Below, in pieces: positions 42,381 through 53,699 of a DNA stretch of 64,000 bases. The notes beneath the pieces are model-generated. The model searched no databases and was not told the DNA's origin. It was given only the letters and a program-made list of their open reading frames with translations. Origin of the DNA: Diabrotica undecimpunctata (Eukaryota; Arthropoda; Insecta; Coleoptera; Chrysomelidae); assembly GCF_040954645.1 (NCBI RefSeq), contig NC_092803.1, positions 61,463,984 through 61,527,983 of the forward strand, written 5' to 3'. Within the stretch, counting starts at the first letter, position 1; each line of letters begins with the position of its first letter. The translations under genes were made by a program, and so were the position numbers.

Positions 42381-42548
42381 ATTATCCGAGAGACCATAGA
42401 AATTGAAAATAGGCCAAATTGTCTCAATAAAAGAGATGCTGGCATATTACAGTCGACATGGAGACCTCTCATAAAGAAAATATCGTCCGCTCCATCCGCG
42501 AATCACAATTCTACTATCAGAAATGTTCGCGTTAACCCCCGCGCCAAT

Positions 42549-42585
<37 letters not shown>

Positions 42586-42687
42586 AAAGAAATTTAATCT
42601 TTGCAGATTAGTTAAATAGTAAACTCTTAAATATTGGGGAAATCTGCAAGAAATACTCTAATGTGTATCAATTGTTTCGCCGAACGT

Positions 42688-42720
42688 TTTCGCCAAAGAG
42701 AATTAATTTGGCTTCTTCAG
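42688..42720 (-). other. Hammerhead-like core in left inverted arm
   Basis: On the minus strand CTGAAGA (42720-42714) is followed by the stem GCCAAA/TTTGGC with a 9-base loop and then GAAA (42691-42688). It is identical to the plus-strand motif at 43670-43702. Confidence 0.45.
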
Positions 42721-43669
42721 GGCTGAAAGAGAATAAATTATAATTAGCTACCATATATTATCTATTAAAACATTATTGATCTTACCGTAACTTAGAATTG
42801 TAGAGTTAGAATATTAAAAAACTTTGCTAGTAACATAGTGGTGTTTTTTGTTACTATGTGCAAAAAAAGTTTTTTATAAGAATTGAAATGTATGGTAGCT
42901 TCGAACTTGACACGTAAAGGCTTACCCAAGGTTAATCGAAAAACCCAATGCAACTACATTTAAAAGGAGGTAATTCTTTGAAATGTCGGCAATAACTAAA
43001 TTTTGATTTTAAATAGTTAAAAGTGAGGTTCTGTTTAAGCCTTACTTAAATCAGATACCAAGAACAATACTATATCACAGATTACTAATTTGACTGATAT
43101 ATCCATTAACAACTAACATACCTTTATAATTAATTTTCATTAACAAAAAAATATATAACATTCCCTTGCTTTTCTTAGATACGTCTCAATAAGATTCAAT
43201 AATACATGAACAATAATATAATTAAATAAAGAAAATCAAAATAATATTTCCCTTTACTGGGATTTAAATTTATTCGTTTTTTACCAATGAACCTTAACGA
43301 CATAAAGATTCATACCAATTACAATGAAGTTGTCAGCGCTTGCGTTCTGGCTTAAACAGAACCTCACTTTTAACTATTTAAAATCAAAATTTAGTTATTG
43401 CCGACATTTCAAAGAATTACCTCCTTTTAAATGTAGTTGCATTGGGTTTTTCGATTAACCTTGGGTAAGCCTTTACGTGTCAAGTTCGAAGCTACCATAC
43501 ATTTCAATTCTTATAAAAAACTTTTTTTGCACATAGTAACAAAAAACACCACTATGTTACTAGCAAAGTTTTTTAATATTCTAACTCTACAATTCTAAGT
43601 TACGGTAAGATCAATAATGTTTTAATAGATAATATATGGTAGCTAATTATAATTTATTCTCTTTCAGCC

Positions 43670-43702
43670 CTGAAGAAGCCAAATTAATTCTCTTTGGCGA
43701 AA
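43670..43702 (+). other. Hammerhead-like core in right inverted arm
   Basis: CTGAAGA (43670-43676), stem GCCAAA/TTTGGC, then GAAA (43699-43702) followed by ACGTTCGGCGAAAC. The CUGANGA box, stem II and GAAA box are present. Stem III and the cleavage triplet are not resolved by eye. Confidence 0.45.
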
Positions 43703-43768
43703 ACGTTCGGCGAAACAATTGATACACATTAGAGTATTTCTTGCAGATTTCCCCAATATTTAAGAGTT

Positions 43769-43944
<176 letters not shown>

Positions 43945-43984
43945 AGATTTGAGTTTCTTGAACCGTACTATATTTAATATAAAT

Positions 43985-44577
43985 TTAGTATTTCTAGGGT
44001 TTAGGTTTTATAAAAAATAAATTACATGTGGAACTAGATTTTAAGTTCCATTGCAATCAACGTTTCGGCAGGAAACCCTTGCCTTTGTCAAGATTCTAAA
44101 ATGTACATGTATAAGACAAACAGTTATTGTAAAATATGTACATATATGACTTACCAAAACGTAAAACGAGACACAGACATTAATGAACTAATACAATAGA
44201 TAAAAGTTGATATCTGATATCTCATGGTTTACTGTCATTAATATATAATTATTTTTACATGAGCGTATCATTGATGGTTTCGAAAAAAGTAAAGTGGAGA
44301 TATGTTATGACTTTAAGAGCTTTTTATGGTGTTATATTTATTATTATTTAAATCAGATTGAAATATATTTTATTTAGGTTCTCTGTATCTTTTTTGTCAT
44401 TTATTGCGTTGGTATTTCTTTTTATTTCTATTGATTCGTATATCTCCCTCTTCTTTTTGTTTTGTTCTGTTTTTAAAATTTTGATGATTTCAAAATCAAA
44501 TTTATTCTTCTTCCCACTTTCATGTTTTGTGAGCGCAGTGACGTTGTTCTTGTCATATTTGTGAGAGCGAATTATAA
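43985..44577 (-). mobile_element. Penelope-like element 3' end (endonuclease C-terminus and 3' UTR)
   Basis: The minus strand from about 44540 reads SGKKNKFDFEIIKILKTEQN, KKKREIYESIEIKRNTNAIN, DKKDTENL. This is the F..AKIL..E.....R...E..HI......N...D...L tail of Penelope-like proteins. The minus 3' region ends with TTGACAAAGGCAAGGGTTTC, then TGCCGAAACG (44090-44061), a stem-GAAA motif common at such 3' ends. (AT)n tracts lie on both sides (43771-43940; 44578-44722). Confidence 0.75.
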
Positions 44578-44646
<69 letters not shown>

Positions 44647-44669
44647 TATTCTATATATATATATTCTAT

Positions 44670-44722
<53 letters not shown>
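44578..44722. repeat. (TA)n microsatellite with short interruptions
   Basis: TA dinucleotides with interruptions near 44641-44675, next to the Penelope-like fragment. Confidence 0.95.
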
Positions 44723-44724
<2 letters not shown>

Positions 44725-44726
<2 letters not shown>

Positions 44727-45110
44727 CGTAATGAAAAAGGAAACGATAATCCTCTAAAGAAGAAAAACTCGAAGTTGCAAAAGTCGAACTCTCGCTAGGA
44801 GGAAGAGACCGAAATTCTTACAAATAAATCAAAAGAGATAGAAATAAAAGAAATGGGAATTAAAAAAATGACTGAAAAAACGAAAGGTACAACCTATCAA
44901 TATAAATATAACAAAAAGACATGATTCTATAGAAAATGTCACACTGAGAGTGCAGTACGGGTAAGATACGGCAATACTTTTCATATGGAAAATAAACGCG
45001 CAGGGTTGTCAGTTTTCTCCAGCTGTTGATTGCTTATTGTCTCACAGGACCGGCTTGGATAAAATGCATCTGCCGGCAGTACGAGTAAAATATTTTATAT
45101 CATGTATACG
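44725..45110. other. Inverted-repeat flank, no gene
   Basis: CTATAGAAAATGTCACACTG (from 44927) and the following GAGAGTGCAGTACGG are present again in reverse complement at 47528-47572. No coding sequence is supported. Lys-rich broken frames at 44740-44890 may be Penelope-like tail debris. Confidence 0.45.
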
Positions 45111-45113
45111 TAT

Positions 45114-45766
45114 TTTATATCATGTATATGTATTTTATATCATCATTTTGGCTTTACAACCCTGTGTGGGTCCTAGCCTCCCCAAGAATTTTACTCCAGT
45201 CGTCCCTATCCATCGCCTTCCTCCGCCAAGCACGTATTTCCATATTTCTAATGTCTTCATCGATGTTATCTAGGAATCTTGTTCTGGGTCTTCCTCTTCT
45301 TCTTTGACCCATAGGTCTATCAAGGAGCGTTTTTCTAGCTGGGTCGGTTTGCTCCATCCGCATTACATGGCCTACCCACCTCAGACGTCCTATCTTTATG
45401 TGTTTTACGATATCTGGTTCCTGGTATATCCTATAGAGTTCGAAGTTGTATCGTCTTCTCCAGACACAATTTTTATTTACCGCTCCATAGATGCGCCTTA
45501 GTATTTTTTTGTCGAAACATCCTAACATGTTTTCATTGCTTTTTGTTAAAGTCCAGGTTTCTGAACCATATGTTAGGACTGGGCGTATTATTGTTTTGTA
45601 GAGTTTTATTTTTGTATTTCTTGATATAACTTTAGATTTAAAAGGAGATTAAGCCCAAAATAGCATCTATTAGCCGTGCAAATTCTGCGGTTTATCTCTG
45701 CAGTAGTGTCATTTTCAGTATTGACGAGCGTTCCCAGGTATACAAATTCGTTAACTGCTTCGTATA
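45114..45766 (-). mobile_element. RTE-like 3' fragment with 15-bp target duplication
   Basis: ATCATGTATACGTAT is exact at 45099-45113 and 45767-45781. Minus frame 45154-45528 gives FDKKILRRIYGAVNKNCVW, RRRYNFELYRIYQEPDIVKH, LRWVGHVMRMEQTDPARKTL, HTGL stop; upstream NEFVYLGTLVNTENDTTAEI precedes a frameshift. The 3' tail is GCCAAAATGATGAT. It is severely 5' truncated; the same family as 3900-4945 and 26123-27372. Confidence 0.85.
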
Positions 45767-45789
45767 ATCATGTATACGTATACAGTAGA

Positions 45790-46235
45790 ATAAAAAGGCA
45801 TTGATGAGTTATTGACAACGAAAACTATGAATTTTGCATATAAAACGTCAACATGAGATATACAATTGAATCATATTCATAAGAGTAACATTTGAACACC
45901 TCTTTACAAGAACAATATACAATAACTTTAATGTTTTACATAAAATAGAAAAAACCTACATAATTTCTAGGAAAGAATTTGGAAACTCGGAAATGATATT
46001 ATTTATAGATATTATATATAATATTCAAATTTCCAATTCTTTCATAGAAATTAGATTTTTTCTATTGTATGTAAAATATTAAAAATACAGTTATGTTGTT
46101 TCTATAAATAGGTCTTCATTTCTTTTGTAAAACTTCTGCTACAAAATTACCATCATTAACATAATCACCTAAATATGGCCATAAACTTGTTTGTCATAAT
46201 TAGTATTTGATAAACTCCAAGCTTTCCAGGCAGAA
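45790..46235. repeat. Gene-free stretch with foldback MITE at 45932-46079
   Basis: TTTTACATAAAATAGAAAAA at the left pairs with the right part TTTTTTCTATTGTATGTAAAA, and pairing continues through TTTCTAGGAAAGAATTTGGAAA. The centre is ATATTATATATAAT. The rest of the interval shows nothing. Confidence 0.6.
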
Positions 46236-46240
46236 GATTT

Positions 46241-46624
46241 AAAGATCAATACGATAAGTATCATCGTGATGAGTATGCTTCACAACATAATGTTTATATT
46301 TTAAGGGTTCCTCCATATCACTGCGAATTGAATCCTATAGAAATGGTGTGGAAGCAAGTTAAGCGATATGTAGGTACCCATAATACCACTTTTAAAAACC
46401 ACGAGGTACGCCAGTTGATCGACGACGGTTTCGCACGCGTCACAGAGCAATATTGGCCCAATTATGTCACTCATGTTGTTGAGAAAACGGAAACTGAGAT
46501 GTGGACTGCGGACAACCTGCAAGATGACGTAGACCAATTGATAATACACGCGAACACAGGGGAGAGTAGCGAAAGCGAATCCGACATCTCGGATGTAGAG
46601 GACGACTTTAGTATAATTAATTGA
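46241..46624 (+). pseudogene. Tc1/mariner-superfamily transposase C-terminus
   Basis: The frame reads HNVYILRVPPYHCELNPIEM, VWKQVKRYVGTHNTTFK, then an acidic tail SSESESDISDVEDDFSIIN with stop at 46622-46624. LPPYHCELNPIE-WxxxK is the third catalytic (Glu) motif of DDE_3/Tc1-like transposases widespread in arthropods. The first two Asp motifs are missing, so it is a 5'-truncated remnant. ACCCTGTATA near 46650 and 46752 resembles element ends. Confidence 0.75.
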
Positions 46625-46708
46625 ATATCTGTGAGTAACCTCGATTATTTTACCCTGTATAACCAATAAAATGCATTTACCAGTCCAATCAGAGTATGGG
46701 CTTTTCGG

Positions 46709-47310
46709 ATATTGGGCTGGGTGCACGGATATCGAGTTCCCGGAGGTTCCACCCTGTATATTTATAGCTATCAAGAAATGTAATTTAAAATTTATTTGTT
46801 AGTTTAATAAAGTATAAATATAATATAATGTTAAATAACTTACACTATAAACCTTATACCTGCTCATCTGGTCAAGTGTGGACAAGGAAAACCATTATCC
46901 CATATGGAATAACACAAGGTTTCGCTGAAAACTACCAGGTTGCTATGCCAAGGAACTAGGTAAACTTATGTTGTGTGTAAAAAATGCGAGACTGCATTAT
47001 GTTTTAACAAGGACAAAAACTGCACTTCAGATTTCCACAAAAAAAATTTCATAGTAGGTGTTAAAATTTCGCAGTGATTCAAGTGCGCAACTTGTTTTTT
47101 TAATAACATCGCCGGGATTAAAAAATGTGCAAAGCTTTTTCGATATTCCCGTTCCTGATATTTTTTCACATATTTACAAAAGAAAAAGTTTTTCTTGGAT
47201 ATTGGGCTGGGTGCACGGAAATCGATTTACCGGAGGTTTCACCCGGTATATTTATAGCTATCAAGAAATGTAATTTAAAATACATTCGTTAGTTTAATAA
47301 AGTATACAGT
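46709..47310 (+). repeat. Direct repeat of about 110 bp, copies 486 bp apart
   Basis: GGATATTGGGCTGGGTGCAC starts copies at about 46709 and 47195. Both continue through CCGGAGGTT-CACCC-GTATA, TTTATAGCTATCAAGAAATG and TTAGTTTAATAAAGTATA. The copies include what looks like a transposon end (CACCCTGTATA) plus its flank, so this is a segmental tandem duplication rather than two insertions. Confidence 0.7.
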
Positions 47311-47319
47311 TTTTTAATA

Positions 47320-47640
47320 AAATTCTCGCTAAAAACTTAAGGGTTTTTATTCAAATTCATGCCTCTTATTTGGTTACTTGAAGGCAATTATTTTATCAAT
47401 ATATTATTTTATAATAAATAACAGAGCCCGGCGTAGAGATCTGGGTAGGGTTCTGTGACTACCACTTGGACCTGTTTGTATCGCCAAGCACAAGGCGTGA
47501 AATCCGGCAATTGTGCATTCCTTTATTAGCCGTACTGCACTCTCGGTGTGACATTTTCTATAGACGACTTAATGCAAGCATTAAATGAACTAAACAAATA
47601 ATCAAAAGAGATAAATTAATCTCAGGGGGCTTCTTCTTCT
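47320..47640. other. No gene; right partner of an inverted pair
   Basis: CCGTACTGCACTCTCGGTGT and GACATTTTCTATAG (47529-47563) are the reverse complement of 44927-44965. Nothing else recognised. Confidence 0.5.
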
Positions 47641-48880
47641 TGTGCCACTCCTATCGGAGATTTGAAATCGTCAAGGCTATCCTGACCTTGTTTACAGCTG
47701 ACCTAAAGAGTTCATTAGTGGTACAGCCAAACCACTCTCTCAAATTACGCAACCATGACATTCTTCTATGGCCTGGATTCCGTTTTCCTTCTATTTTTCC
47801 TTGCATTATATTTTGAAGTAATGCGTATTTATGTCCTCTCATCTGGTGACCCAAATATTCGACTTTTCTTCGTTTGGTCGTTGACAAAATTTCTGGGTCT
47901 TTTCCTATCCTTCGCATTACTTCAAAGTTTGTGACTCTTTCAACCCAACTTATCTTCAGAATTTGACGGTAGCACCACATCTCGAAACTTTCAATATTTT
48001 TTATGTTGTTCTGTTTGAGAGTCCAGGCCTCTACATCGTATAACAGCGTGTTAAATACGTAGCCCCTTAGCATTCTTAATCGTAGAGGGATGGTTATATC
48101 TCTGTTGCAGAAGAATTTCCTCATCTTTATGAAGGATTTGGAATTGGCCCTGCCATTTCGATACGTCTTTTTATTTCATTGTTTTGGTCTCCAGTTTCGT
48201 TTATTGAAGTCCTCAAGTATTTGTAACTTGATACTTTTTCAATTTGAATGCCGTTTATACTAATATGTGCTGGTTGTGTCATGTTCTTACTGAAGACCAA
48301 ATACTTGGCATACCTTGTGTTTCTTTGCAGATTTGGTTAGGTGTTTCTTTTCCGAAGTTCTTATTGTAGTGTTTATATACTTAAGTTTTTCATCTATGTT
48401 GTCTGTTCTGCGGATTTGACTTTCTGCTATTCTGAGGCTGGTGTTTATTTCTTCTTGCACTGTTTGTCTTAGGTGTTCACTTTTTAGCTGGCTTAAGTCT
48501 AACGCTGGGATGATGGTTTTTCTTATTTTCTTTGGCCTAGCTTCTATCACAGATACTACTTGATTATGATCCGAACCGATATCAGCTCCAGGAAGTTTTA
48601 GTAGATTTCACGACATTACGGTATCTTTTTGTGACCATTATGTAGTCTATTTGGTTTCTGATTACTTTTTCTTGAGTATGTTGAGGTGACGTCCACGTAT
48701 ACAGTCGCCTTGGGGATAATTTAAAGAATGTATTAGTTATTATTAAATCTTCACTTTGATAAAACTGAACTAAACGGTCACCCCTTTCATTTCTGTTACC
48801 TAAGCCATATTCACCGACATTTTCTCCAACTTTACCCTGACCTACCTTTACTCAGTGGACCTAAGAGTCTATATAATATA
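47640..48880 (-). mobile_element. Non-LTR retrotransposon, deleted copy (endonuclease and C-terminus)
   Basis: The minus strand 5' side reads FKLSPRRLYTWTSPQ and RNQIDYIMVTKRYR (endonuclease), then a linker open frame 48287-48550 (MIEARPKKIRKTIIPALDLS). After a deletion of the RT centre the C-terminal frame 47651-48124 gives FNTLLYDVEAWTL, FEMWCYRQILKISWVERVTN, VEYLGHQMRGHKYALLQNIM, GKIEGKRNPGHRRMSWLRNL. Same family as 17000-17830. Confidence 0.8.
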
Positions 48881-48889
48881 AGAGTACTT

Positions 48890-49555
48890 GTCTATCTATG
48901 ACACAAATAAAAATATGAATGTATTTGCAAAGAAAGAGTGAATTATGGTAATCAATAAGTATGACTAATGAGGATAATTATACTGTATTCTTCGTAGGCG
49001 TTTGTATTTGTTTTTTTTTATAGTTATGAAGGTCGATCGTACATGAGTCCTATTGGCATTCTGTGCCGTTAATGGTGTTATGTCGTTTATCTGCAAAAGT
49101 TATTTCCATAAACACCCAACTCTTCTAGACTTTTATAAGCTTACCTCTTCTTTAACTTTTTTGTCCATGTTAAACGAATCCTGCTTATGTTGAAATAGCT
49201 GTATTTTCGCGCAATCGTTCTTTCAGCCACTGGTGTTAAGCTATTTTAATTGATTTTTTGATCTCGTTGTCTATCCTTCTGTATAATGTTTTACCGTCAT
49301 TGTATACTATTATCAACAATGACAAAGACAATAATACCAAGAAAAGAAGTATGAACAAGAAGCTCAAATACTGAAATCGAAAATTAGGCGGCGATAAAAA
49401 AAGGTAACATTCAGAAAAGCAATAAAAAAAATAACAGCTAATGAATTCAAATAAATGAAAAAGGTATGGATTGAAATAATGCTTAGAATCTGCAATGAAA
49501 TCTTTCCGTACAGTAGCATTGATATCCCATGCGAGCAAACTACTCCTTACCATCT
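48890..49555. other. Gene-free stretch
   Basis: No exon or element border recognised; the 105-codon minus frame (49236-49553) has no recognisable motif. Confidence 0.45.
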
Positions 49556-49559
49556 AGCA

Positions 49560-49933
49560 TCATCAATAACAGACTAAAATCAATTCTCTTACTATAGATT
49601 CCCCAAGAACAATGCGGATTCGTCCCAGGTAGGGGGAAAAGAAGAGAACACATTCTTAACATTCGTCAAATTGGAGAAAAATCCCGAGAGTTTAATATAG
49701 AAATAAATTTGTGCTTTGTTGACTACTCTAAAGCCTTAGGTAACATAAAATTGAATAAAATATGGCATATACTTAGGGAAATAGGTACTCCAGAATATCT
49801 AATCTACTTATCTCATGAACTGTATGTAAAGAATACCGCTAATGCAAGAGTTAATAACGTGATTTCGAGAAACTTCAAATTAAAATCTAGATTTCTGCAG
49901 GGATGTACAATATCACTCATTTGATTCAATATA
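49560..49933 (+). mobile_element. Endonuclease-type RT fragment, part 1 (split by TIR transposon)
   Basis: The frame reads IPQEQCGFVPGRGKRREHIL, INLCFVDYSKALGNI (F-DY-KA, catalytic Asp), LKSRFLQGCTISLI. The RT continues after the inserted transposon at 52557 with RYADD. Two stops are visible. Confidence 0.75.
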
Positions 49934-50102
49934 CAGGGTGTTTCAAAAAAGGTAACACCGTCTCTAGGATAGTTAAAAAACTGAAAAATAATTGGGGTTT
50001 GCTTAGTAAGAATTTTTGGTAATGCATCGTTTTCAAGATAAAGGGAGTTAAAGGGAGATAAAAACGAATACACCTCACAAAGACACAAAAACACCATCCT
50101 TA

Positions 50103-51247
50103 AAGTGCAGTGGAAAGAACGACATTACCGCGGTATTTAGGAGGACGAGGACTTATGGATATAAGTAAGCAACTAGAAAAACAGATTACTAATTTAAGAA
50201 TTTATTTTCAGGTGCAGGCTGAGCTACATCTCGCGATTTGTGCAGTAGATAATACAACATCGATCAAACTAAGGGAACCAGAAATGCGCATAAACCATCT
50301 TACTAAGGACGAAAAAATGCGCACCTGGATGGGTAAACCTCTGCACGGGCGACATCCCAATGAGGTCAGTCAAGAGCATGTCGAAAATATAGCGTCGAAC
50401 TATTGGCTGACATCAGGAAAGACGTTCCCTGAAACAGAAGGTTTACTACTGGCCATCCATTATTAGGTTATACCAACCAAAAATTACCTGAAATATATCG
50501 TCAAAGACTCTCAGGTCAAAAATGACAAGTGCCAATAAGGATGTCAAGCTCAGGAAACCATCCAACATCTTACCGGGGGCTATCAGGCATTTGCTGCAAT
50601 TGAATATAAGAAACGGCACGACTCAGTAGGAAAGATCCTTCATCAAGAGATAGCTATCAAACTGCGACTTTTTTAAACAAACCATCTTCCATATTATCAA
50701 TACGTTCCTGAGAGTATACTTAAGAATGACAACTACAAGCTATACTGGGGCCGCACTGTGCTCACAGACCAAAGAGTGGTATATAATAAACCAGATCTCA
50801 TACTATTTAATAAACTAACTGGACAAACAACACTAATCGATGTGGCGATACCTAACAAAAAGAATCTTCGTGTTAAACATTACGAAAAAATTGCCAAGTA
50901 CAGGGATCTGGAAATTCAAATACAAACACAGTGGAGACTGGAAAGTACCCAGACAATACCAATTATTCTCCCTATTACTGGAGTCATTTCAAAGAACCTC
51001 CTAGAAAATATAAGAAAGCTAGGCCTGAATGAACATCTCTACAAGACCATGCATAAATCTGTACTACTCTCAACGTCCAGATGTGTACGAAAATTTTTGG
51101 GAGATACTCCAGCATACTAAGTCACCTAGGGCTCGATAACACGAAAAGAGTCCCACCAGAGATTAATACTTTTGATACCGTAGGTATCTGTGATCAGTGA
51201 ATTTTCCCCTTAGAAGGAGTGTGAGCCGTATGGCTAAATCTGATAAT
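50103..51247 (+). mobile_element. RLE-type (R2/R4-like) non-LTR retrotransposon 3' part, copy 1
   Basis: Frames read LPRYLGGRGLMDISKQLEKQ (50110-50466), then after stops a CCHC-like finger (CQ-GCQAQETIQHLTGG), YYQYVPESILKNDNYKLYW and the restriction-like endonuclease core KPDLILFNKLTGQTTLIDVA and IPNKKNLRVKHY (50758-51120). The PD...D motif after a CCHC finger is diagnostic of R2/R4/CRE-group endonucleases. The 3' UTR ends in GATAATAACAATAAA. Confidence 0.8.
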
Positions 51248-52003
51248 AACAATAAACCCTCAGGTCCAAAACGACAAATGCCGATATGGATGTCAAGCCC
51301 AAGAAACCATCCAACATCTTACCGGGGGCTGCCAGGCATTTGCTGCAACTGAATATAAGGAACGGCAGGACTCAGTAGGGAAGATCCTCCATCAAGAGAT
51401 AGCTTTTAAACTCGGACTTCTACAAACAAATCATCTCCCATATTATCAATACGTTCCTGAGAGTATACTTAAGAATGATAACTACAAACTCTACTGCGAT
51501 CGCACTGTGCTCACAGACCAAACTGTAGCACATAATAGACCAGATCTCGTGTTAGTTAATAAACCAACGAGACAAACAACACTAATCGATGTGGCGATAC
51601 CTAACAACAATAATCTGCGTGTTAAGTACAACTAAAAGATCGCCAAGTACAGAGAACTGGAAATACAAATAAGGAGACAATGGAGAATGGAAAGTACCCA
51701 GACGATACCTATTATTCTTTTTACCAAGGGAGTCTTTCCGAAGAACCTTCTGGAAAACATAGAAAAGCTGGGTCTAAATGAACATCTTTATAAGATTATG
51801 GAGAAAGCTGTGCTACTTTCGACGTCCAGATGCGTGCGAAATTTTTTGGGAGATACACCGACGTACCAAGTCACCTAGGACTCGATAACATGGAAATAGT
51901 CCCACCAGAGCTCAATTCTTTTGATACCGTAGGTATCTGGGATGAGTGAATTTTCCCCTTAGAGGGAGTGTGAACCGCATGGCTAAATCTGAATAATAAT
52001 AAA
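51248..52003 (+). mobile_element. RLE-type retrotransposon 3' part, tandem copy 2
   Basis: This starts mid-protein (LRSKTTNADMDVKPKKPS region, finger with Cys restored: CRYGCQAQETIQHLTGGC) directly after the 3' tail of copy 1. It repeats the endonuclease (RPDLVLVNKPTRQTTLIDVA) and the 3' UTR (GATACCGTAGGTATCTG), ending in GAATAATAATAAATA. Same orientation as copy 1, diverged by scattered substitutions. Confidence 0.8.
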
Positions 52004-52556
52004 TAGATTTTTTCAAAATTTATTATTGAACACTGTCATAATGATCACTTTTTGAACTTTTACATTATTTTTAGTAGATCGATATAGTGTTCCAGTAAAT
52101 CAGTCAATTTAAGTTGAAATCACTTGATCTACTGAAAAATCAGTAGACCTGGTAACTCTGCTAGAGGTAGTAATGGGCAACGTACAGGCACCAAAACATG
52201 GCGGTCACATCGAAACTGGCTTCACTTTTTGAAGGTTTATTAAATGAGTGTTACCTGTCCTCTCTATTTCCTTGTCTAAGGTCAGAACCTTGTAACTAGC
52301 GCCCTCTATAAGAGTCAGATGTAAAATAAATTTATGGGATGTATCAGCTTTCAAAGCATATTCGTATACACTTTCATTAAAATGTTGCCAACAGTTTCAG
52401 CAAAATCGTAAAAAATGTGTACATTTTTTTCTTCAACGCCCTTTATCTTAAAAACGGATAGCGTTACAAACTGTTTTTATTAAACAAACACCAATTATTT
52501 TTTAGTTTTTTACCTATCCTAGAGACGGTATTATCTTTTTTTTAAAACACTCTCTA

Positions 52557-53000
52557 TACAGTGACTATAATTATGCGTCAAGTTTTTGAGGTATAGCAAG
52601 GTGGACCAACACTAGGCGAGAGAAAAATCAAAAACCTACGATATGCTGATGACACGTTTGTGTTGGTGCCCTAAATAGGATTAATTGAACAAATTATGAA
52701 TAAGTTGGTACGGTGAGTACGGAATATGACTTGAAACTAGATATAGAAAAAACTAACGTAATGATCATTGATATAAACAGAAATAACCAAACAGAAATAA
52801 GAAAATTGGTAGGGTACGGAGTGGTTAGACAATTTAATAACTTAGTCTCAGTCAAATTCACAAAAACATGAAGAACACTGACATTACAAAAACACAAAAT
52901 TACGCCTTGTTCGATCATTCATATTTTCTATGGCCATCTACGCTTCAGAAGAGACAATAACAAAAGTGCAGGAGAAAGTGGTATCCTAGTTAAGATTTTT
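52557..53000 (+). mobile_element. Endonuclease-type RT fragment, part 2
   Basis: This continues part 1 with GERKIKNLRYADDTFVLVP (catalytic YADD near 52640), LKLDIEKTNVMIIDINRNNQ and VVRQFNNLVSVKFTKT. Frameshifted. Joining 49933 to 52557 restores the expected RT order. Confidence 0.75.
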
Positions 53001-53199
53001 AAAGATGGAGCCGAAAGGCTGCAAGAAAAAATATTCCGTTTGACATTAGCAGTTTGGCAAAAGGAACAAATGCTGAAACAATGAAATAGCGCTCCTAGTT
53101 GTCCTATTTAAGTAGTAGTATTTAAGAAGTAAGTAAGCACTATTAGAAGTAGCCTATAAAATACTTCCAAAAAGTATTAGGAAAAGATTAATAAAATAT

Positions 53200-53690
53200 G
53201 ACAACAAAGTGATTGGAGAATACCAGGGAGGGTTTAGACCAGGAAGAATAACTACTGATCAAATAATAATTAAGTTAAAATTAATATAAAATAATAGCTA
53301 CGAACAAAACTTAGGATTACATTATGTAATTTTCGATTTTAGCAAGTAAGTATACTTCATAAATCGAGCAATGTATGAGGCAATGAGAACATTGGAAATG
53401 CCAACAAAACTTTAAAGGCTTGTGCGAATAGCGCTTAGAAACACGAGAAATAGTGTAAAGCTTTTCAAGGCAGTTCACAGTGAGTAGAGGTTTATCAACG
53501 AATTTATTCAACTTCAATATTCAAAGAAAATCAACTATGAGCACACATATGACTATTTTCAATAGCAAGACACAGTGCATAGTGTACGGTGACACTAGCG
53601 AGAACAAAAAAAGCATCTAGAACAAGTATTCCAGAAATTTGAAGAAGCGAAAATATACGGATTAATAATAAATCTTTTATTCATACAGTT
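53200..53690 (+). mobile_element. Another degenerate RT fragment
   Basis: Frames give IGEYQGGFRPGRITTDQIII, LGLHYVIFDFSK (catalytic FDF), AMYEAMRTLEMPTKL and QVFQKFEEAKIYGLIIN, with stops. The YADD block is lost. The GEYQ.GFRPGRST.DQI motif places it with RTE-like families. Confidence 0.7.
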
Positions 53691-53699
53691 TTTCACTAA

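Larger units (their letters stand above)
49934..52554. mobile_element. TIR DNA transposon hosting retroelement copies
   Basis: The left end CAGGGTGTTTCAAAAAAGGT and the right end (inverted, GAGAGTGTTTTAAAAAAAAG) pair on through ACCGTCTCTAGGATAG.TAAAAAACT.AAAAATAATTGG. TA dinucleotides flank both sides, as in mariner-type elements. No transposase was seen inside. The interior is mostly RLE-type retroelement sequence (50103-52003), and about 550 bp of non-coding sequence remains at the right. It interrupts an RT gene. Confidence 0.7.

Noticed and set aside
44522..44722. Second Tyr-Ile repeat frame
   Set aside because: Translation of the (TA)n tract and adjoining Penelope-like antisense sequence.
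46301..46774. 157-codon minus frame
   Set aside because: It is antisense to the Tc1/mariner transposase C-terminus on the plus strand, whose NPIE motif is the convincing reading.
49236..49553. 105-residue hydrophobic minus-strand ORF
   Set aside because: Compositional, with no recognisable motif or neighbouring gene structure.
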